Assembly (NCBI GenBank): GCA_963724495.1
Contig: CAVRUZ010000008.1
Span: forward strand, 170,793-234,792
Length of the DNA: 64,000 nt
Direction: 5' to 3'
From: CAVRUZ01 sp963724495
Lineage (GTDB): Bacteria > Actinomycetota > Actinomycetes > Propionibacteriales > DAIQRJ01
Within the stretch, counting starts at the first letter, position 1; the number at the start of each line of letters is the position of its first letter. The notes beneath the pieces were generated by a model. The model did no database searches. It was not told the origin of the DNA and saw only the letters and a program-made list of their open reading frames with translations. Below are positions 46,095-56,310 of this stretch, piece after piece. Position numbers and translations under genes: made by a program.

Positions 46095-47460
46095 GTGGAG
46101 ATGCCGATGGTTGATGACGTCGGACGACGCGTTTTCGCGGCCGGATCCCGGGCCGAGACGGCGCGGATCTCAGCCATCTTGCGGAAGGAGTCCGTCGGCG
46201 GAGCACTGCTGATCTCCTTCAGCATCGTGGCGCTGATCTGGGCCAACTCCCCGCTCGCTGAGTCCTACGTCGCCCTCCGTGACTACGAAGTGGGTCCGGA
46301 GAGTCTCGACCTGCACCTGTCTCTCGGTACCTGGGCGGCCGACGGCCTGCTCGCCATCTTCTTCTTCGTCGTCGGTCTCGAACTCAAGCGTGAGTTCGTC
46401 GCGGGTGACCTTCGTGATCCCAGCCGAGCCGCGGTGCCGATCCTGGCGGCCATCGGCGGCATGGCGGCGCCAGCCGTGATCTACCTGGTGATCAACCTCA
46501 GCCTCTCTGATGGCGCTCCGCGTGGTTGGGCGATCCCCACGGCCACGGACATCGCGTTCGCGCTGGCCGTTCTGGCCGTGGTCAGTACCCACTTGCCCGC
46601 AGCCCTGCGCACTTTCTTCTGACTTTCGCCGTCGTGGACGACCTGTTCGCCATCACGATCATCGCTGTCTTCTACACCAGCGATCTTCGCGTGACGTTCC
46701 TCCTGATCGCACTGGCACCGCTTGCGCTGTTCGCGGTATGCGTCCAGAACAGGCTGCGAGCGTGGTGGATTCTGCTTCCCCTCGCTTGCTGGGCGACCTG
46801 GACGCTCGTCCACGCGTCCGGAGTGCACGCCACCGTTGCCGGAGTCTTACTCGGCTTCACCGTTCCGGTGATGCGCAGGCATCGTGGCGATCCAGAAGCC
46901 GGTGGCGGGCTGGCGGAGCACTTCGAGCACCTCGTCCGGCCACTGTCGGCGGGCGTGGCGGTACCGGTCTTCGCGTTCTTCGCCGCTGGAGTCACCATCG
47001 GCGGCTTCTCCGGACTTGCCGCGTCCCTGACGTCCACCGTGGCGCTCGGGGTCGTGGCCGGCTTGCTGATCGGCAAGGTCATCGGCGTGTTCGGCACGGC
47101 CTACGTCACGGCCAAACTCACGCGGGCGACGCTCGACCCGAACCTGCGGTGGCTCGATGTGTTTGGCATCGCCCTGCTCGCCGGTGTCGGCTTCACCGTG
47201 TCCCTGCTGATCGGGGAGCTCGCCTTCGGCCCGGGCAGCAAGAAGGAGAGCACGTCAAGGTGGCTGTTCTCGCCGCCTCGCTGGCCGCCTCGGTGCTCGC
47301 GGGCGCCGTGACCAAGTCGCGCGACCGTGCCTACCGCCGGATCGAGGAGGAGCCGCGGCGGCGGAGCGGGGATGACACTCCCAGCGCCCGGTGCGTCCAC
47401 CACGGGAGTGCTCTGACGGGATCGCAGCGACTCCGGAGGCTGCCTGACGTGCTGTGTTAG
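46095..47460 (+). CDS. nhaA: Na+/H+ antiporter NhaA, two frameshifts
   Basis: About 450 residues, about 11-12 membrane helices. Diagnostic segments: GLLAIFFFVVGLELKREFV, WAIPTATDIAFALAVLAVV (transport Asp), FAVVDDLFAITIIAVFYT (the essential Asp-Asp pair) and GVGFTVSLLIGELAF. The frame breaks near 46613 (LRTF/LLTFAVVDD) and near 47245. It exports Na+ in exchange for H+. GTG 46095 is the longest start; ATG 46107 also possible. It precedes a CBS protein and another ion transporter on the same strand. Confidence 0.88.
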
Positions 47461-47533
47461 CGTCCGCGGTGGAGAGCCGGGAAGCTGTGGTCGGCGACAC
47501 GTTGAGTGTCCCCGACAACCTCTGGAGCCCCTC

Positions 47534-47979
47534 GTGCGCGCTCGTGACCTCGCGATTGACTACCCGGCTGTTCGCCCCAACGATTCGGCTCTGGCAGCTG
47601 TCCGACTCATGGCCAAGGAACGCCTGCCCGGCCTGATCGTGGTCGACGACAACCATCGTCCGTTCACGATTCTCCCCGGCACCTACGTCCTGAAGATGGC
47701 TTTGCCGGGCTACTTCCTCAATGACCCGGCGCTCGCTCGGGTGATCGACGAGGCAGCCTCTGACGTCTTCGTTGACCAGCTGGGCGACAAGTCGATCTCG
47801 CAGCTGCTGCCCGAGGCGTCCGCCAGTTGCCCGTCGTCGACGATGACGCCAACCCAGTGGAAATCGCGGCCCTGATGGCCCGATCGCGAAGCCCGCTGGT
47901 GGCAGTTGTCGACGACGACCATGTGCTGGTCGGCGCAGTCACCCTCAATGGCCTGCTGGAGCGGGTGCTGGCGCAGTGA
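47534..47979 (+). CDS. CBS-domain protein, one frameshift
   Basis: About 147 residues forming one CBS pair. CBS1: VRARDLAIDYPAVRP, AAVRLMAKERLPGLIVVDDN; CBS2 follows SISQLLPE and includes LPVVDDDANPVEIAALMARS and VAVVDDDHVLVGAVTLNGLL. The shift is near 47815. CBS pairs sense adenine nucleotides. Its stop overlaps the start of the transporter (GTGA at 47976), so it probably regulates that transporter. Confidence 0.8.
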
Positions 47980-49274
47980 GTGTCACCGCAATAGCGGCCG
48001 CAGTCGTCTTCGCGGCCGCCTACACGCTGATCGCCACGGACAAGGTTCACCGCGTCAAGGTGGCCCTCGGCGGCGCGGTGGTGATGTTCCTGATCGGCGC
48101 CACCAACACCGAAGGAGCGTTCTCGAACCACGAGACGGGGATCGACTGGAACGTCATCTTCCTCCTGCTCGGCATGATGTTGATCGTCGCCGTGCTGAGA
48201 CGAACCGGCATCTTCGAATATGTGGCGATCTGGTCGGTGAAACGGGCCAAGGGAAGGCCGTTCCGCGTCATGGTGATCCTGGTGGTGGTGACGGCGGTGG
48301 CATCGGCGGCGCTGGACAACGTCACGACAGTTCTGCTGATAGCACCGGTCACGTTTCTCGTCTGTGACCGCCTCAAGGTCCCGGTCGTCCCCTTCCTGAT
48401 TGCTGAGGCGCTAGCGAGCAACATCGGCGGAACGGCAACCCTGGTCGGCGATCCGCCCAACATCATCATCGCCAGTCGCGCCGGCCTGTCCTACATGGCC
48501 TTCCTGTCCAACCTCGCACCACTGGTCGTGCTGCTGCTGATCGTGTTCGTGCTGCTGTGCCGGGTGATGTTCCGGTCAGCGTTCACTTTCGACGAATCGC
48601 GCGTCGCTCAGATCATGTCCCTCAACGAACGCGAGGCGATCCGGGACACGCGCCTGCTGAAGGTCAGCCTCGCCGTACTCGCCGTAGTCACGCTGGCGTT
48701 CGTCTTTCACACGGTCGTGCATCTGGAGCCGGCGGTCGTGGCGCTGGTAGGAGGGCTCGTCCTCTTGGCTATCTCTCGACTGGATGCCGAGGATGTCGCT
48801 CGCGATGTCGAGTGGCCGACGCTCATCTTCTTGGTCGAGTTGTTTATCATGGTCGGGACACTTGTGAAGACAGGGGCGATCGAGCAGCTGTCACGGGCAG
48901 CCGCCGACCTCGCCGAGGGCAGGCTTGCCGCCGCGTCGGTTGGGCTGTTGTGGGGTTCAGCAGCAATCTCTGCCCTGGTCGACAACATCCCCTACGTGGC
49001 AACGATGAGCCCCGTCGTCCACGGCCTGGTCGAGGCTGCAGGTGGTGGCGAACAGGCGAGGTCACTGTGGTGGTCCCTTGCCCTCGGCGCTGACTTGGGC
49101 GGTAACGCCACGGCCGTCGGAGCATCGGCGAACGTGATCGTGATCGGGCTCGCCGAGAAAGCCGGCCACCGGATCACCTTCTGGGGATTCACCAAATACG
49201 GGCTCGTGGTCGCCTTCACCACCATCGCGGTAGCAACCCCCTACGTACTCCTCCGCTACTTCGTGCTCGCATGA
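47976..49274 (+). CDS. ArsB/NhaD/SLC13-type ion transporter
   Basis: 432 residues, about 11 membrane helices. The IT-superfamily repeat motifs are present: SNIGGTATLVGDPPNIIIAS in the first half and DLGGNATAVGASANVIVIGL in the second, plus ALDNVTTVLLIAP and ALVDNIPYVATM. It may exchange Na+/H+, arsenite, or a carboxylate; the motifs alone do not decide. GTG 47976 overlaps the CBS gene. The frame is intact. Confidence 0.85.
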   Translation: MSVTAIAAAVVFAAAYTLIATDKVHRVKVALGGAVVMFLIGATNTEGAFSNHETGIDWNVIFLLLGMMLIVAVLRRTGIFEYVAIWSVKRAKGRPFRVMVILVVVTAVASAALDNVTTVLLIAPVTFLVCDRLKVPVVPFLIAEALASNIGGTATLVGDPPNIIIASRAGLSYMAFLSNLAPLVVLLLIVFVLLCRVMFRSAFTFDESRVAQIMSLNEREAIRDTRLLKVSLAVLAVVTLAFVFHTVVHLEPAVVALVGGLVLLAISRLDAEDVARDVEWPTLIFLVELFIMVGTLVKTGAIEQLSRAAADLAEGRLAAASVGLLWGSAAISALVDNIPYVATMSPVVHGLVEAAGGGEQARSLWWSLALGADLGGNATAVGASANVIVIGLAEKAGHRITFWGFTKYGLVVAFTTIAVATPYVLLRYFVLA

Positions 49275-49433
49275 CCCCAAGGTGCTTCAACCGCAGGACG
49301 CAAAGAGCAGGGACCTCATGCCCCCGTTGGGAAGCTTTGCGCATCGGCCACGACCGACCGCCAGGCGGTCAGCGAGGCTGCTTTACCCCCCACGACCGTT
49401 GCTGTCCGGCCCGCCCCGAGGCACCATCGCGCC

Positions 49434-49772
49434 ATGACCAAGTACCTCATCTCCTTCCCCAGCGAAGCCATGGTGCTCACTGACGAGGAGTTCCCGATCG
49501 TCGCCGCCGACGCACACACCGTGATCGAGGAGGCGAAGTCGGCAGGCGTCTACGTCTTCGGCGGTGGGATCGAGGAGGACGTCGATCCCGTGCTGGTCTC
49601 CGCCGATGGGTCGGTGAGCACCGAGATCTATCCGGGCTCCGAACTCAAGGGTGGGTTCACCGTGCTGGAGCTGCCGACGCGCGAGGACGCCGTCGAGTGG
49701 GCGACGAAGATCGCGGTGGCCTGCCGTTGCTCGCAGGAGCTCCGCGAGTTCATGTACGACCCGGCGAGCTAG
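49434..49772 (+). CDS. YCII-related (DGPF domain) protein
   Basis: 112 residues, ferredoxin-like YCII fold: KYLISFPSEAM at the start, then AGVYVFGGGIEEDVDP and GGFTVLELPTREDAVEWA. The family is often linked to ECF sigma factors as a small enzyme or sensor; function unknown. The 159 bases before it contain a 15-base palindrome GACCGCC-A-GGCGGTC (49356-49370) of unknown meaning. Confidence 0.82.
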   Translation: MTKYLISFPSEAMVLTDEEFPIVAADAHTVIEEAKSAGVYVFGGGIEEDVDPVLVSADGSVSTEIYPGSELKGGFTVLELPTREDAVEWATKIAVACRCSQELREFMYDPAS

Positions 49773-50709
49773 CTAGATCTCCCGCCAGTCGGTGCCGTCC
49801 GGCTGCGGGAGGCCCAGGCACGAGGCGGCCCAGGAGAGCTGGATCGCGATCAACCTGACGAACACGTCGGCAAGCCACTGCGGCAACCCGTGGTCGTGAA
49901 GACGGCGCCGCGCGAGCAGGGCGGCCCCGGCGGCTGCCCAGGAGCCACCGGTGGGCATCACGTCGTAGGGCTGCGGACCGCCCTCGAGCAGCAGGGTCGG
50001 GAGAAGGAGTGCGAGGTCGTGCTCGGAGTGACCACGCGAGGCGTGGCTCCAGTCCACGAACACGACCCGTTCGTCTTCGAGGCAGATGTTGTCGCTGCGA
50101 AGGTCGCCGTGGACCAGCCAGTCGCCGCTGTCGTCAAGGGCAGCTTCAGCGTCAAGGAGGGCGGGAGCGACGCGAGAGAACCAAGCCGGCGTACACAATC
50201 CGAGGTCGAGGAACGCATCGCGGTCCGGACCGTCGCTCACGAAAGTCGGCCAGCGGGGAAGGGGCCACCTGCGTAGGGGCGAACACGCTCGCGGCGCGAA
50301 CAGTGGAGAGGTCCTGGACGGCAGCGAGCACTCGATCGATGTCGCCAGGGCGCCAGTCCACGCCCTGGTGACTGGCGGGCCAGTGCGCCCGGGTCAGGTC
50401 CTCGACGACCAGGATGGGATGAGAGCCCGGCTCGTCGAGCCAGGCGACGACGGTTGGGCCGAACCGGCCGGGAACGCATTGCAGCGCGAGATATTCGTTG
50501 CGGAGCCAACGCTCTGTTTCCTCGTCTGTGGCTGCCTTGACGAACACCCGGCTTCGGTCCTCCAGCGTGACCGAGTATCGAGCGGCCGCCGAGAGGCCAG
50601 TGTCTGGCTTCGCCCAGTCCCTCGAGGGCTGACCGAGAGCGCCCTCCGTCCGTTCGCGAATGGCGGTCAGCTGGTCCGGCTGTGAGCCATCCGAGGCCGT
50701 GTGTGACAT
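49773..50709 (-). CDS. Aminoglycoside phosphotransferase-like kinase, one frameshift
   Basis: About 312 residues. N-lobe RVFVKAATDEETERWLRNEY contains the ATP-site Lys and Glu; C-lobe WLVHGDLRSDNICL is the catalytic loop and VVFVDWSHAS the Mg site. The frame changes near 50240, between VAPSPLADF and MSDGPDRDAF. Converges on the YCII gene with no gap. Confidence 0.8.
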
Positions 50710-50826
50710 GTGCAGATCATGCCGGAGGATTGGCCGGCATCGCGTTGGCGTCGCCCTCGGCCGGCCTACGCTGCGTGACCCGCTGCCAGGATCGGGAAGG
50801 ACTCGCCAATCAGGACAGCAGATGCG

Positions 50827-51561
50827 TCAGCCAGCGGGAGCCGGACCAGCGCGGTGCACGCTCGGGCCTGCGCACTCGCAGTCGAGTTCGAGAACGGTCT
50901 TGGTGACATCACTCCCAACGGTGTGCTGTGCCCACCCGAGACACTGGTCCAGGACTGCCTGGTTGGCGTATCGGAGCAAGTCGCGGCGCTGCTCGAGGGT
51001 TGTTGCCGTTGGCCCTTCCGCGATCCGGCGGGCAAAGAGTCGTTCGACTGCGGTGATCGTCTCGTCCGGAGTGAGGTCGTCGACGACGACCACGTGAGTG
51101 CCGCCTTTCGCGAGCACCTCGGTCATCGCCTGCCAACCGCGGACGTAGCGGGCCGGCACGCCGTCCGGGTGACGACGCTCGAGCCGGTCGCGCTGAACGT
51201 CCTGCGACGGCAGGAGCGCCACGGCCTGCCCCGCGGACGCGACCGCCGGATCTGGCGGCGTCAGCTCCGCCACCACCAACGGAGCGGCGGGCAGGGCGCG
51301 CAGGTCCGCGACGATCATCGGCCCGCGGGCGTAGTCGATCACCTCCGGTTGAGCGACTGCCCGTTCGGCTGGGCTCATGCCGGCGAACCTCTTCGCCGCC
51401 GGATCCCCCTTGGCGAGCGCCTGGGCCAGGTGACTCCAGGTCTGCGTGTCCGGGTTGTAGCGACGCAGGCCATGCCGTCGCGCAAGAGCGCGGGCGACCG
51501 TCGTCTTGCCGGCACCCGCCACTCCCCCTACCCACAGCACCTGCCGAAGCTCTTCCACCAC
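50827..51561 (-). CDS. P-loop AAA-type small-molecule kinase
   Basis: 244 residues. Walker A GVAGAGKTTVARALAR lies near the N-terminus; a later DDLTPDETITAVERLF resembles the end of nucleotide/uridine kinase-like proteins. It also has ALLPSQDVQRDRLERRHPDG as a possible lid. No substrate can be assigned. The frame is intact. Confidence 0.72.
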   Translation of the reverse strand: MVEELRQVLWVGGVAGAGKTTVARALARRHGLRRYNPDTQTWSHLAQALAKGDPAAKRFAGMSPAERAVAQPEVIDYARGPMIVADLRALPAAPLVVAELTPPDPAVASAGQAVALLPSQDVQRDRLERRHPDGVPARYVRGWQAMTEVLAKGGTHVVVVDDLTPDETITAVERLFARRIAEGPTATTLEQRRDLLRYANQAVLDQCLGWAQHTVGSDVTKTVLELDCECAGPSVHRAGPAPAG

Positions 51562-51582
51562 GACAGCCTTGCAGCGACGGCG

Positions 51583-52569
51583 TCAGCGGTTGATCCAGGC
51601 CTGCATGTGCGCTGGGTAGCGGTCAGCGGTGGTGTCGACGAGGTCGGCTGCGGCGGTGATCTGTTCCAGGTCTTCGGTAGAGAGCTCGAGATCGGCTGCG
51701 GCGGTGTTCTCGGCTAGCCGATGGGCTTTCGTCGTCCCCGGGATCGGAACGATCCATGCGTGCTGGGCGAGCAGCCAGGCGAGCGCGACCTGGGCGGCGG
51801 TGGCACCCACCCGGTCGGCGACGGCCGTGACCAAAGTGACCAGAGCCTGATCCGCGGCCGGAGCTTCTTTCGTGAACCGGGGAAGGTTGTTGCGGACGTC
51901 GGTGTCACTGAACGTGGTGGTGCTGTCGACTGCGCCAGTGAGGAATCCCTTGCCCAGCGGGCTGAACGGGACGAAACCGATACCGAGTTCGATCAGAGTG
52001 GGCAGGATGTCGGCTTCGGGTTCGCGCCACCACAGTGAGTACTCGCTCTGCAGTGCGGTGACTGGCTGGACCGCATGTGCGTGGCGGATGGCGTCGACTC
52101 CGGCCTCGGAGAGGCCGAAGTGCCCGACCTTGCCTGCGCCGATGAGGTCCTTGACGGCACCGGCGACATCCTCCATCGACACGTTGGGGTCGACCCGGTG
52201 CTGGTAGAGCAGGTCGATGTGGTCGACACCGAGGCGCCGCAACGATGCATCGACGGTCGACTTGATGTGCTGCGGACTGCTGTCGAGGCCGCCGGGGCGG
52301 GCGCTGTCGAGGGAGAAGCCGAACTTGGTGGCGATCACGACCTCGTCGCGGACGGGCGCAAGTGCCTTGCCGACAAGCGTTTCGTTGGTGAACGGGCCGT
52401 AGACCTGGGCGGTGTCGAAGAAGGTGATGCCGCGGTCGACCGCGTCACGGATCAGGGCGATGCCGTCGGCTTCTTCAACCGGGGGTCCGTAGCCGTGGCT
52501 CAGTCCCATGCAGCCGAGTCCCAGGGCGGAGACTTCCAGACCGCTGGTGCCGAGTGCGCGCTTGAACAT
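51583..52569 (-). CDS. Aldo/keto reductase
   Basis: 328 residues. Tetrad: FFDTAQVYG (Asp, Tyr), IATKFGF (Lys) and LLYQHRVDP (His). It resembles AKR13-type reductases (YafB/IolS-like). Lies 47 bases upstream of the P-loop kinase end and 47 bases after the second reductase gene, in the same direction, so the two reductases are probably one transcript. Substrate unknown. Confidence 0.87.
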   Translation of the reverse strand: MFKRALGTSGLEVSALGLGCMGLSHGYGPPVEEADGIALIRDAVDRGITFFDTAQVYGPFTNETLVGKALAPVRDEVVIATKFGFSLDSARPGGLDSSPQHIKSTVDASLRRLGVDHIDLLYQHRVDPNVSMEDVAGAVKDLIGAGKVGHFGLSEAGVDAIRHAHAVQPVTALQSEYSLWWREPEADILPTLIELGIGFVPFSPLGKGFLTGAVDSTTTFSDTDVRNNLPRFTKEAPAADQALVTLVTAVADRVGATAAQVALAWLLAQHAWIVPIPGTTKAHRLAENTAAADLELSTEDLEQITAAADLVDTTADRYPAHMQAWINR

Positions 52570-52616
52570 TTGGTGGTCTCCTTCAGTCGGGCGGGTGTCG
52601 AGATCGAGGGTCTGTC

Positions 52617-53597
52617 CTACCGAAAGTAGGTGGGGTGGCGGGGGACGTAGTGCTGCTCGAGGGTGGTGACCTCGTCGTCGGTCAGCTCGATGTCGAGGGC
52701 GGCGACCGCATCGGTGAGGTGATGCGGCTTGGTGGATCCGACGATGGGCGCGCTGACGCCTGGGTGCTTCAGGACCCAGGCCAGGGCTATCTGGGCCATC
52801 GGCACGGCTCGGGCTTCGGCGATCCGGTGGACGGCGTCGACGATGGCGGAGTCGCTGTCGAGGAACAGCGGCCGGCCGTACATGTCGACGTCGGGATTCC
52901 TGGCGGATCGCGCGGTGCCTGCCTCACCCCACGGGCGGGCCAGTAGACCGGCCGCCAGCGGACTCCAGGGAATGGAGCCGACGCCCTGATGGCCGAGCAG
53001 GCCGAACATCTCCCGTTCCTCCTCGCGGTGGAGCAGGCTGTACTGGTTCTGCATGGAGACGAACCGGGTCCAACCGTGGAGGTCGGCGGCGTGCTGCATG
53101 GTGGCGAATTGCCAGGCCCACATGGACGAAGCGCCGAGGTACCGCGCCTTGCCGGCCTTCACGACATCGTGGAGGGCTTCCATCGTCTCTTCGATCGGAG
53201 TGTGCGGGTCGAACCGGTGGATCTGGTAGAGGTCGACGTAGTCGGTCCCGAGGCGGGTCAACGACGCGTCGATCTGCTCCATCACGGCCCGCCGAGACAG
53301 ACCGCCGCCACCAGGCCCGTCGTGCATGGGTTGGAACAACTTCGTGGCCAGCACGACGTCGTCGCGGCGGGTGTACTTCGTGAGGGCGCGACCGACGATC
53401 TCCTCTGAGGTGCCGTGTCCGTAGATGTTGGCGGTGTCCCAGAAGTTGATACCGAGCTCGATCGCCTGCCGGAAGATCGGCTCGGCCTCCTCGTCGCCAA
53501 GCGCCCATTGGGCACGGGATCCGTCGCCAAAGCTCATGCAGCCCAGCGCGATCCGGCTTACTTTGAGTCCCGACGATCCCAGTCGTACCTGCTGCAT
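52617..53597 (-). CDS. Aldo/keto reductase
   Basis: 326 residues. Tetrad: FWDTANIYG (Asp, Tyr), LATKLFQ (Lys) and LYQIHRFD (His). First gene after the divergent promoter region shared with the MmyB-type regulator at 53723, which likely controls it. The C-terminus GSTKPHHLTDAVAAL is the NADP-binding loop. The frame is intact. Confidence 0.88.
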   Translation of the reverse strand: MQQVRLGSSGLKVSRIALGCMSFGDGSRAQWALGDEEAEPIFRQAIELGINFWDTANIYGHGTSEEIVGRALTKYTRRDDVVLATKLFQPMHDGPGGGGLSRRAVMEQIDASLTRLGTDYVDLYQIHRFDPHTPIEETMEALHDVVKAGKARYLGASSMWAWQFATMQHAADLHGWTRFVSMQNQYSLLHREEEREMFGLLGHQGVGSIPWSPLAAGLLARPWGEAGTARSARNPDVDMYGRPLFLDSDSAIVDAVHRIAEARAVPMAQIALAWVLKHPGVSAPIVGSTKPHHLTDAVAALDIELTDDEVTTLEQHYVPRHPTYFR

Positions 53598-53650
53598 CCT
53601 CTACGGTCCTTTCCTCGACTCCCTCCATCGAAGCCAACGAGACAGGTGTG

Positions 53651-53688
53651 AACCAGGGTCTGGTTATCCATGTACTGACAGGTCCTGT
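53651..53688. promoter_or_regulatory. Two palindromes in the reductase/regulator divergent region
   Basis: AACCAG-GGT-CTGGTT (53651-53665) and ACAGG-T-CCTGT (53678-53688) lie in the 125 bases between the divergent reductase and regulator genes. They are good candidates for operator sites of the regulator encoded at 53723. Confidence 0.5.
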
Positions 53689-53722
53689 TTCGACGGCTGA
53701 CCGCGCTCTAGCGTCGAGCGCC

Positions 53723-54607
53723 ATGGACCACCGCAGAGACGTCCAGGACTTCCTGGCGAGTCGCCGCGCGCGGCTGTCTCCGGAGCAGGCCGGGCTCGTC
53801 ACCTTCGGCGACAGGCGACGCGTTCAGGGCCTGCGCCGGGAGGAGGTCGCCACGCTGGCCGGGGTCAGCGTCGACTACTACGCCAGGCTCGAGCGCGGCA
53901 ATCTCGCGGGCGCGTCGGAATCGGTCCTGGAGGCGCTTGCCCGGGCACTGCAGCTCGACGATGCCGAACGGGTGCACCTGCACGACCTTGCCCGCAATTC
54001 GGAATCGACGCCGGCACGCCGACGCAGCCGGCCCAAGCCGACCGCGGCGCCGCGACCTGCGGTGCTGGCGATCCTGACCGGCATGAGCGTCCCCGCCTAC
54101 GTCCGGAACGCTCACCTGGACATCCTCGCGGCCAACGACTTGTGCCGAGCCCTCTGGGGCGGCGTTCTCGACCAGGAGAAACTCCCGATCAACCTGGCTC
54201 GCTACGTGTTCCTCGAGCCTCACTCGCGGGGCTTCTTTCTGGACTGGGACACCGTCGCCGACGACCTTGCCGGCGCCCTTCGGGTGGAGGCGGGGCGTGA
54301 TCCTCGCGACCGGTCGCTCTCGGATCTGATCGGGGAGCTGTGCACGCGCAGCGAGGAGTTCGCCACCCGGTGGGCTCGACAGAACGTGCGGCTGCACCGC
54401 AGCGCCCGCAAGAGGCTGCACAACCGCGTCGTCGGAGACATCGAGCTGAACGGCGACGCCCTGGAGCTCGTCGGGGACGGGCTCACGCTCGTCGCGTACA
54501 CACCTGACATCGACGGCCCCGCTGAGGACCAACTGCGGTTGCTGGCGACCTGGAAGGCCACGCAGGACCAGACCCTTGACCGCCGCGGCTCCACCCCCGT
54601 CCGCTAG
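53723..54607 (+). CDS. XRE-family regulator with MmyB-like ligand domain
   Basis: 294 residues. The N-terminal helix-turn-helix is RRVQGLRREEVATLAGVSVD then YYARLERGN; the rest is the MmyB-like PAS-related domain (VLAILTGMSVPAYVRNAHLD, NLARYVFLEP, DWDTVADDLAG), which binds fatty-acid-like ligands in characterised relatives. Such regulators usually control a neighbouring dehydrogenase or reductase. ATG 53723 is chosen because it begins the HTH domain (MDHRRDVQDFLASRR). Confidence 0.88.
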   Translation: MDHRRDVQDFLASRRARLSPEQAGLVTFGDRRRVQGLRREEVATLAGVSVDYYARLERGNLAGASESVLEALARALQLDDAERVHLHDLARNSESTPARRRSRPKPTAAPRPAVLAILTGMSVPAYVRNAHLDILAANDLCRALWGGVLDQEKLPINLARYVFLEPHSRGFFLDWDTVADDLAGALRVEAGRDPRDRSLSDLIGELCTRSEEFATRWARQNVRLHRSARKRLHNRVVGDIELNGDALELVGDGLTLVAYTPDIDGPAEDQLRLLATWKATQDQTLDRRGSTPVR

Positions 54608-54644
54608 ACGACTCGGCATCAGCCGAAGGAAAGATGTAACCCAA

Positions 54645-55532
54645 ATGCCCACTGTCTCGACATTGACGCTGAACAACGCAGTCCAGATGCCCGCCTTGGG
54701 TCTGGGAGTTTTCCAAACCCCGCCAGAGGAAACTCGGGCCGCAGTTACCGCGGCTCTTGCCGCTGGTTATCGGCACATCGACACCGCAGCCGCCTACGGC
54801 AACGAACGTGAAGTCGGCGAGGCTCTCGCGGCCTCCGGTCTGGACGCGGCGGACGTTTTCGTCGAGACCAAGATCTGGATCAGCGACTACGGCTACGACC
54901 AGACCCTGCATGGCTTCGACAAGAGCGCCCGCAAGCTCGGCGTCGACAAGATCGACTTGCTCATCCTGCACCAGGCGCTGCCGTCGCAGTTCGACGCGAC
55001 GCTGGAGGCCTACCGGGCGCTGGAAACCCTGCTCGCCGACGGCAAGGTGCGCGCGATCGGCGTCAGCAACTTCATGGTCGAACACCTGACGACACTGCTC
55101 GACCGGGCCACCGTGGTACCGGCGGTCAACCAGATCGAGGTGCACCCCTACTTCGCGCAGCCCGACGTGCAGGCCTTCGGCGCCGAGCACGGGATCCTCA
55201 CCCAGGCCTGGTCCCCCATCGGCGGCATCACCTTTTACCGCGACGGTGAGCACACCAGCACGCTGGAAGATCCGGTGATCGTGGGCATCGCCAAGGCACA
55301 TGGCAAGACGCCCGCCCAGGTGATGCTGCGTTGGCACTTGCAGCAGGGCCGTTCGGTGATCCCGAAGTCCACCAAGCCGGAGCGGATCGCGGAGAACCTG
55401 GACGTGTTCGACTTCGACCTCACCAGCGAAGAGCTCGCGGCCATCGACGCCCTCGACACCGGCCGACGCGGCGGACCTGATCCCGAAGCCATCACCCTGG
55501 AAGCCTTCGGCCGACCCATCCCCGAAGACTGA
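54645..55532 (+). CDS. Aldo/keto reductase (2,5-diketo-D-gluconate reductase-like)
   Basis: 295 residues. Tetrad: YRHIDTAAAYGNE (Asp, Tyr), VETKIWI (Lys) and LLILHQALP (His); SVIPKSTKPERIAENLDVF is the NADP site. It belongs to the AKR5 type. Lies 37 bases after the regulator in the same direction. Substrates of this group include diketogluconate and methylglyoxal. Confidence 0.88.
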   Translation: MPTVSTLTLNNAVQMPALGLGVFQTPPEETRAAVTAALAAGYRHIDTAAAYGNEREVGEALAASGLDAADVFVETKIWISDYGYDQTLHGFDKSARKLGVDKIDLLILHQALPSQFDATLEAYRALETLLADGKVRAIGVSNFMVEHLTTLLDRATVVPAVNQIEVHPYFAQPDVQAFGAEHGILTQAWSPIGGITFYRDGEHTSTLEDPVIVGIAKAHGKTPAQVMLRWHLQQGRSVIPKSTKPERIAENLDVFDFDLTSEELAAIDALDTGRRGGPDPEAITLEAFGRPIPED

Positions 55533-55594
55533 GCTACGCCGACCAGCATTGCATCAACCGCGTCGGAGCACCGGCCAGTGGGAAGGAGTAGCAG

Positions 55595-56290
55595 ATGCTC
55601 CGTCGGCGCGCCATCCTGCGAGGCGGCATGCTGCTCGGCGCCAGTACCTGGGCCGGCGTGTCGCTGGCTGCCTGCTCGAGTTCCGACGGTCCGTCGAGCA
55701 CGCCCGCGCCAGTGACAACGACGACACCAAGTGCAGGCACCAACGGCTCGGCTTCCCCGACTCGCACCCTGCTGACCTACTTCTCCCGGGCCGGCGAGAA
55801 CTATTACTACGGCGGCCGCAGGGACCTGGAGGTCGGCAACACTGAGGTGCTCGCCCGGATCATCAACGAGATCATCGATTGCGACGTGTATCGGATCGAA
55901 GCTGCGGATCCGTACCCGGAAAGCTACGACGCCACAGTTGCCCGCAACCTCAGCGAGCAGAACGGTGACGCGAGGCCTGCGATCGCGAATCCGCTGGCCT
56001 CAATCGCCCAGTACGACAATGTGCTGTTAGGCAGCCCAATCTGGAATGTCCAAGCCCCGATGATCATGCGCACGTTCACCGATAGGTTCGACTTCACCGG
56101 CAAGACCATTCATCCGTTCGTCACGTATGCCGTGAGCGGCCTCGGCAGCACCGAACGCGATTACGCCGCCTGGTGCCCGGGAGCCCGGATCAGTGCTGGT
56201 CTGGCGGTGCAGGGCGAAGAGGTGACGCAGAACCGCGCCGATGTGGAGACCTGGCTACGTGAAGCCCGACTGCAACGTCCGAGCAGCTAG
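55595..56290 (+). CDS. Tat-exported lipoprotein flavodoxin
   Basis: 231 residues. N-terminus MLRRRAILRGGMLLGAS with lipobox SLAAC marks a lipoprotein, possibly Tat-dependent given the arginines. After a Ser/Thr/Pro linker the flavodoxin domain starts (TLLTYFSRAGENYYYGG, FMN phosphate loop) with YDNVLLGSPIWN and FVTYAVSGLGST. It probably carries electrons outside the membrane. ATG 55595 has GGAAGGAG upstream. The frame is intact. Confidence 0.85.
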   Translation: MLRRRAILRGGMLLGASTWAGVSLAACSSSDGPSSTPAPVTTTTPSAGTNGSASPTRTLLTYFSRAGENYYYGGRRDLEVGNTEVLARIINEIIDCDVYRIEAADPYPESYDATVARNLSEQNGDARPAIANPLASIAQYDNVLLGSPIWNVQAPMIMRTFTDRFDFTGKTIHPFVTYAVSGLGSTERDYAAWCPGARISAGLAVQGEEVTQNRADVETWLREARLQRPSS

Positions 56291-56310
56291 ACCGCCCTAA
56301 TGTGTGAGGC

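Noticed and set aside
49356..49370. GACCGCCAGGCGGTC as an operator or terminator
   Set aside because: One-base loop and no linked regulator; may be chance in GC-rich DNA, so not listed separately.
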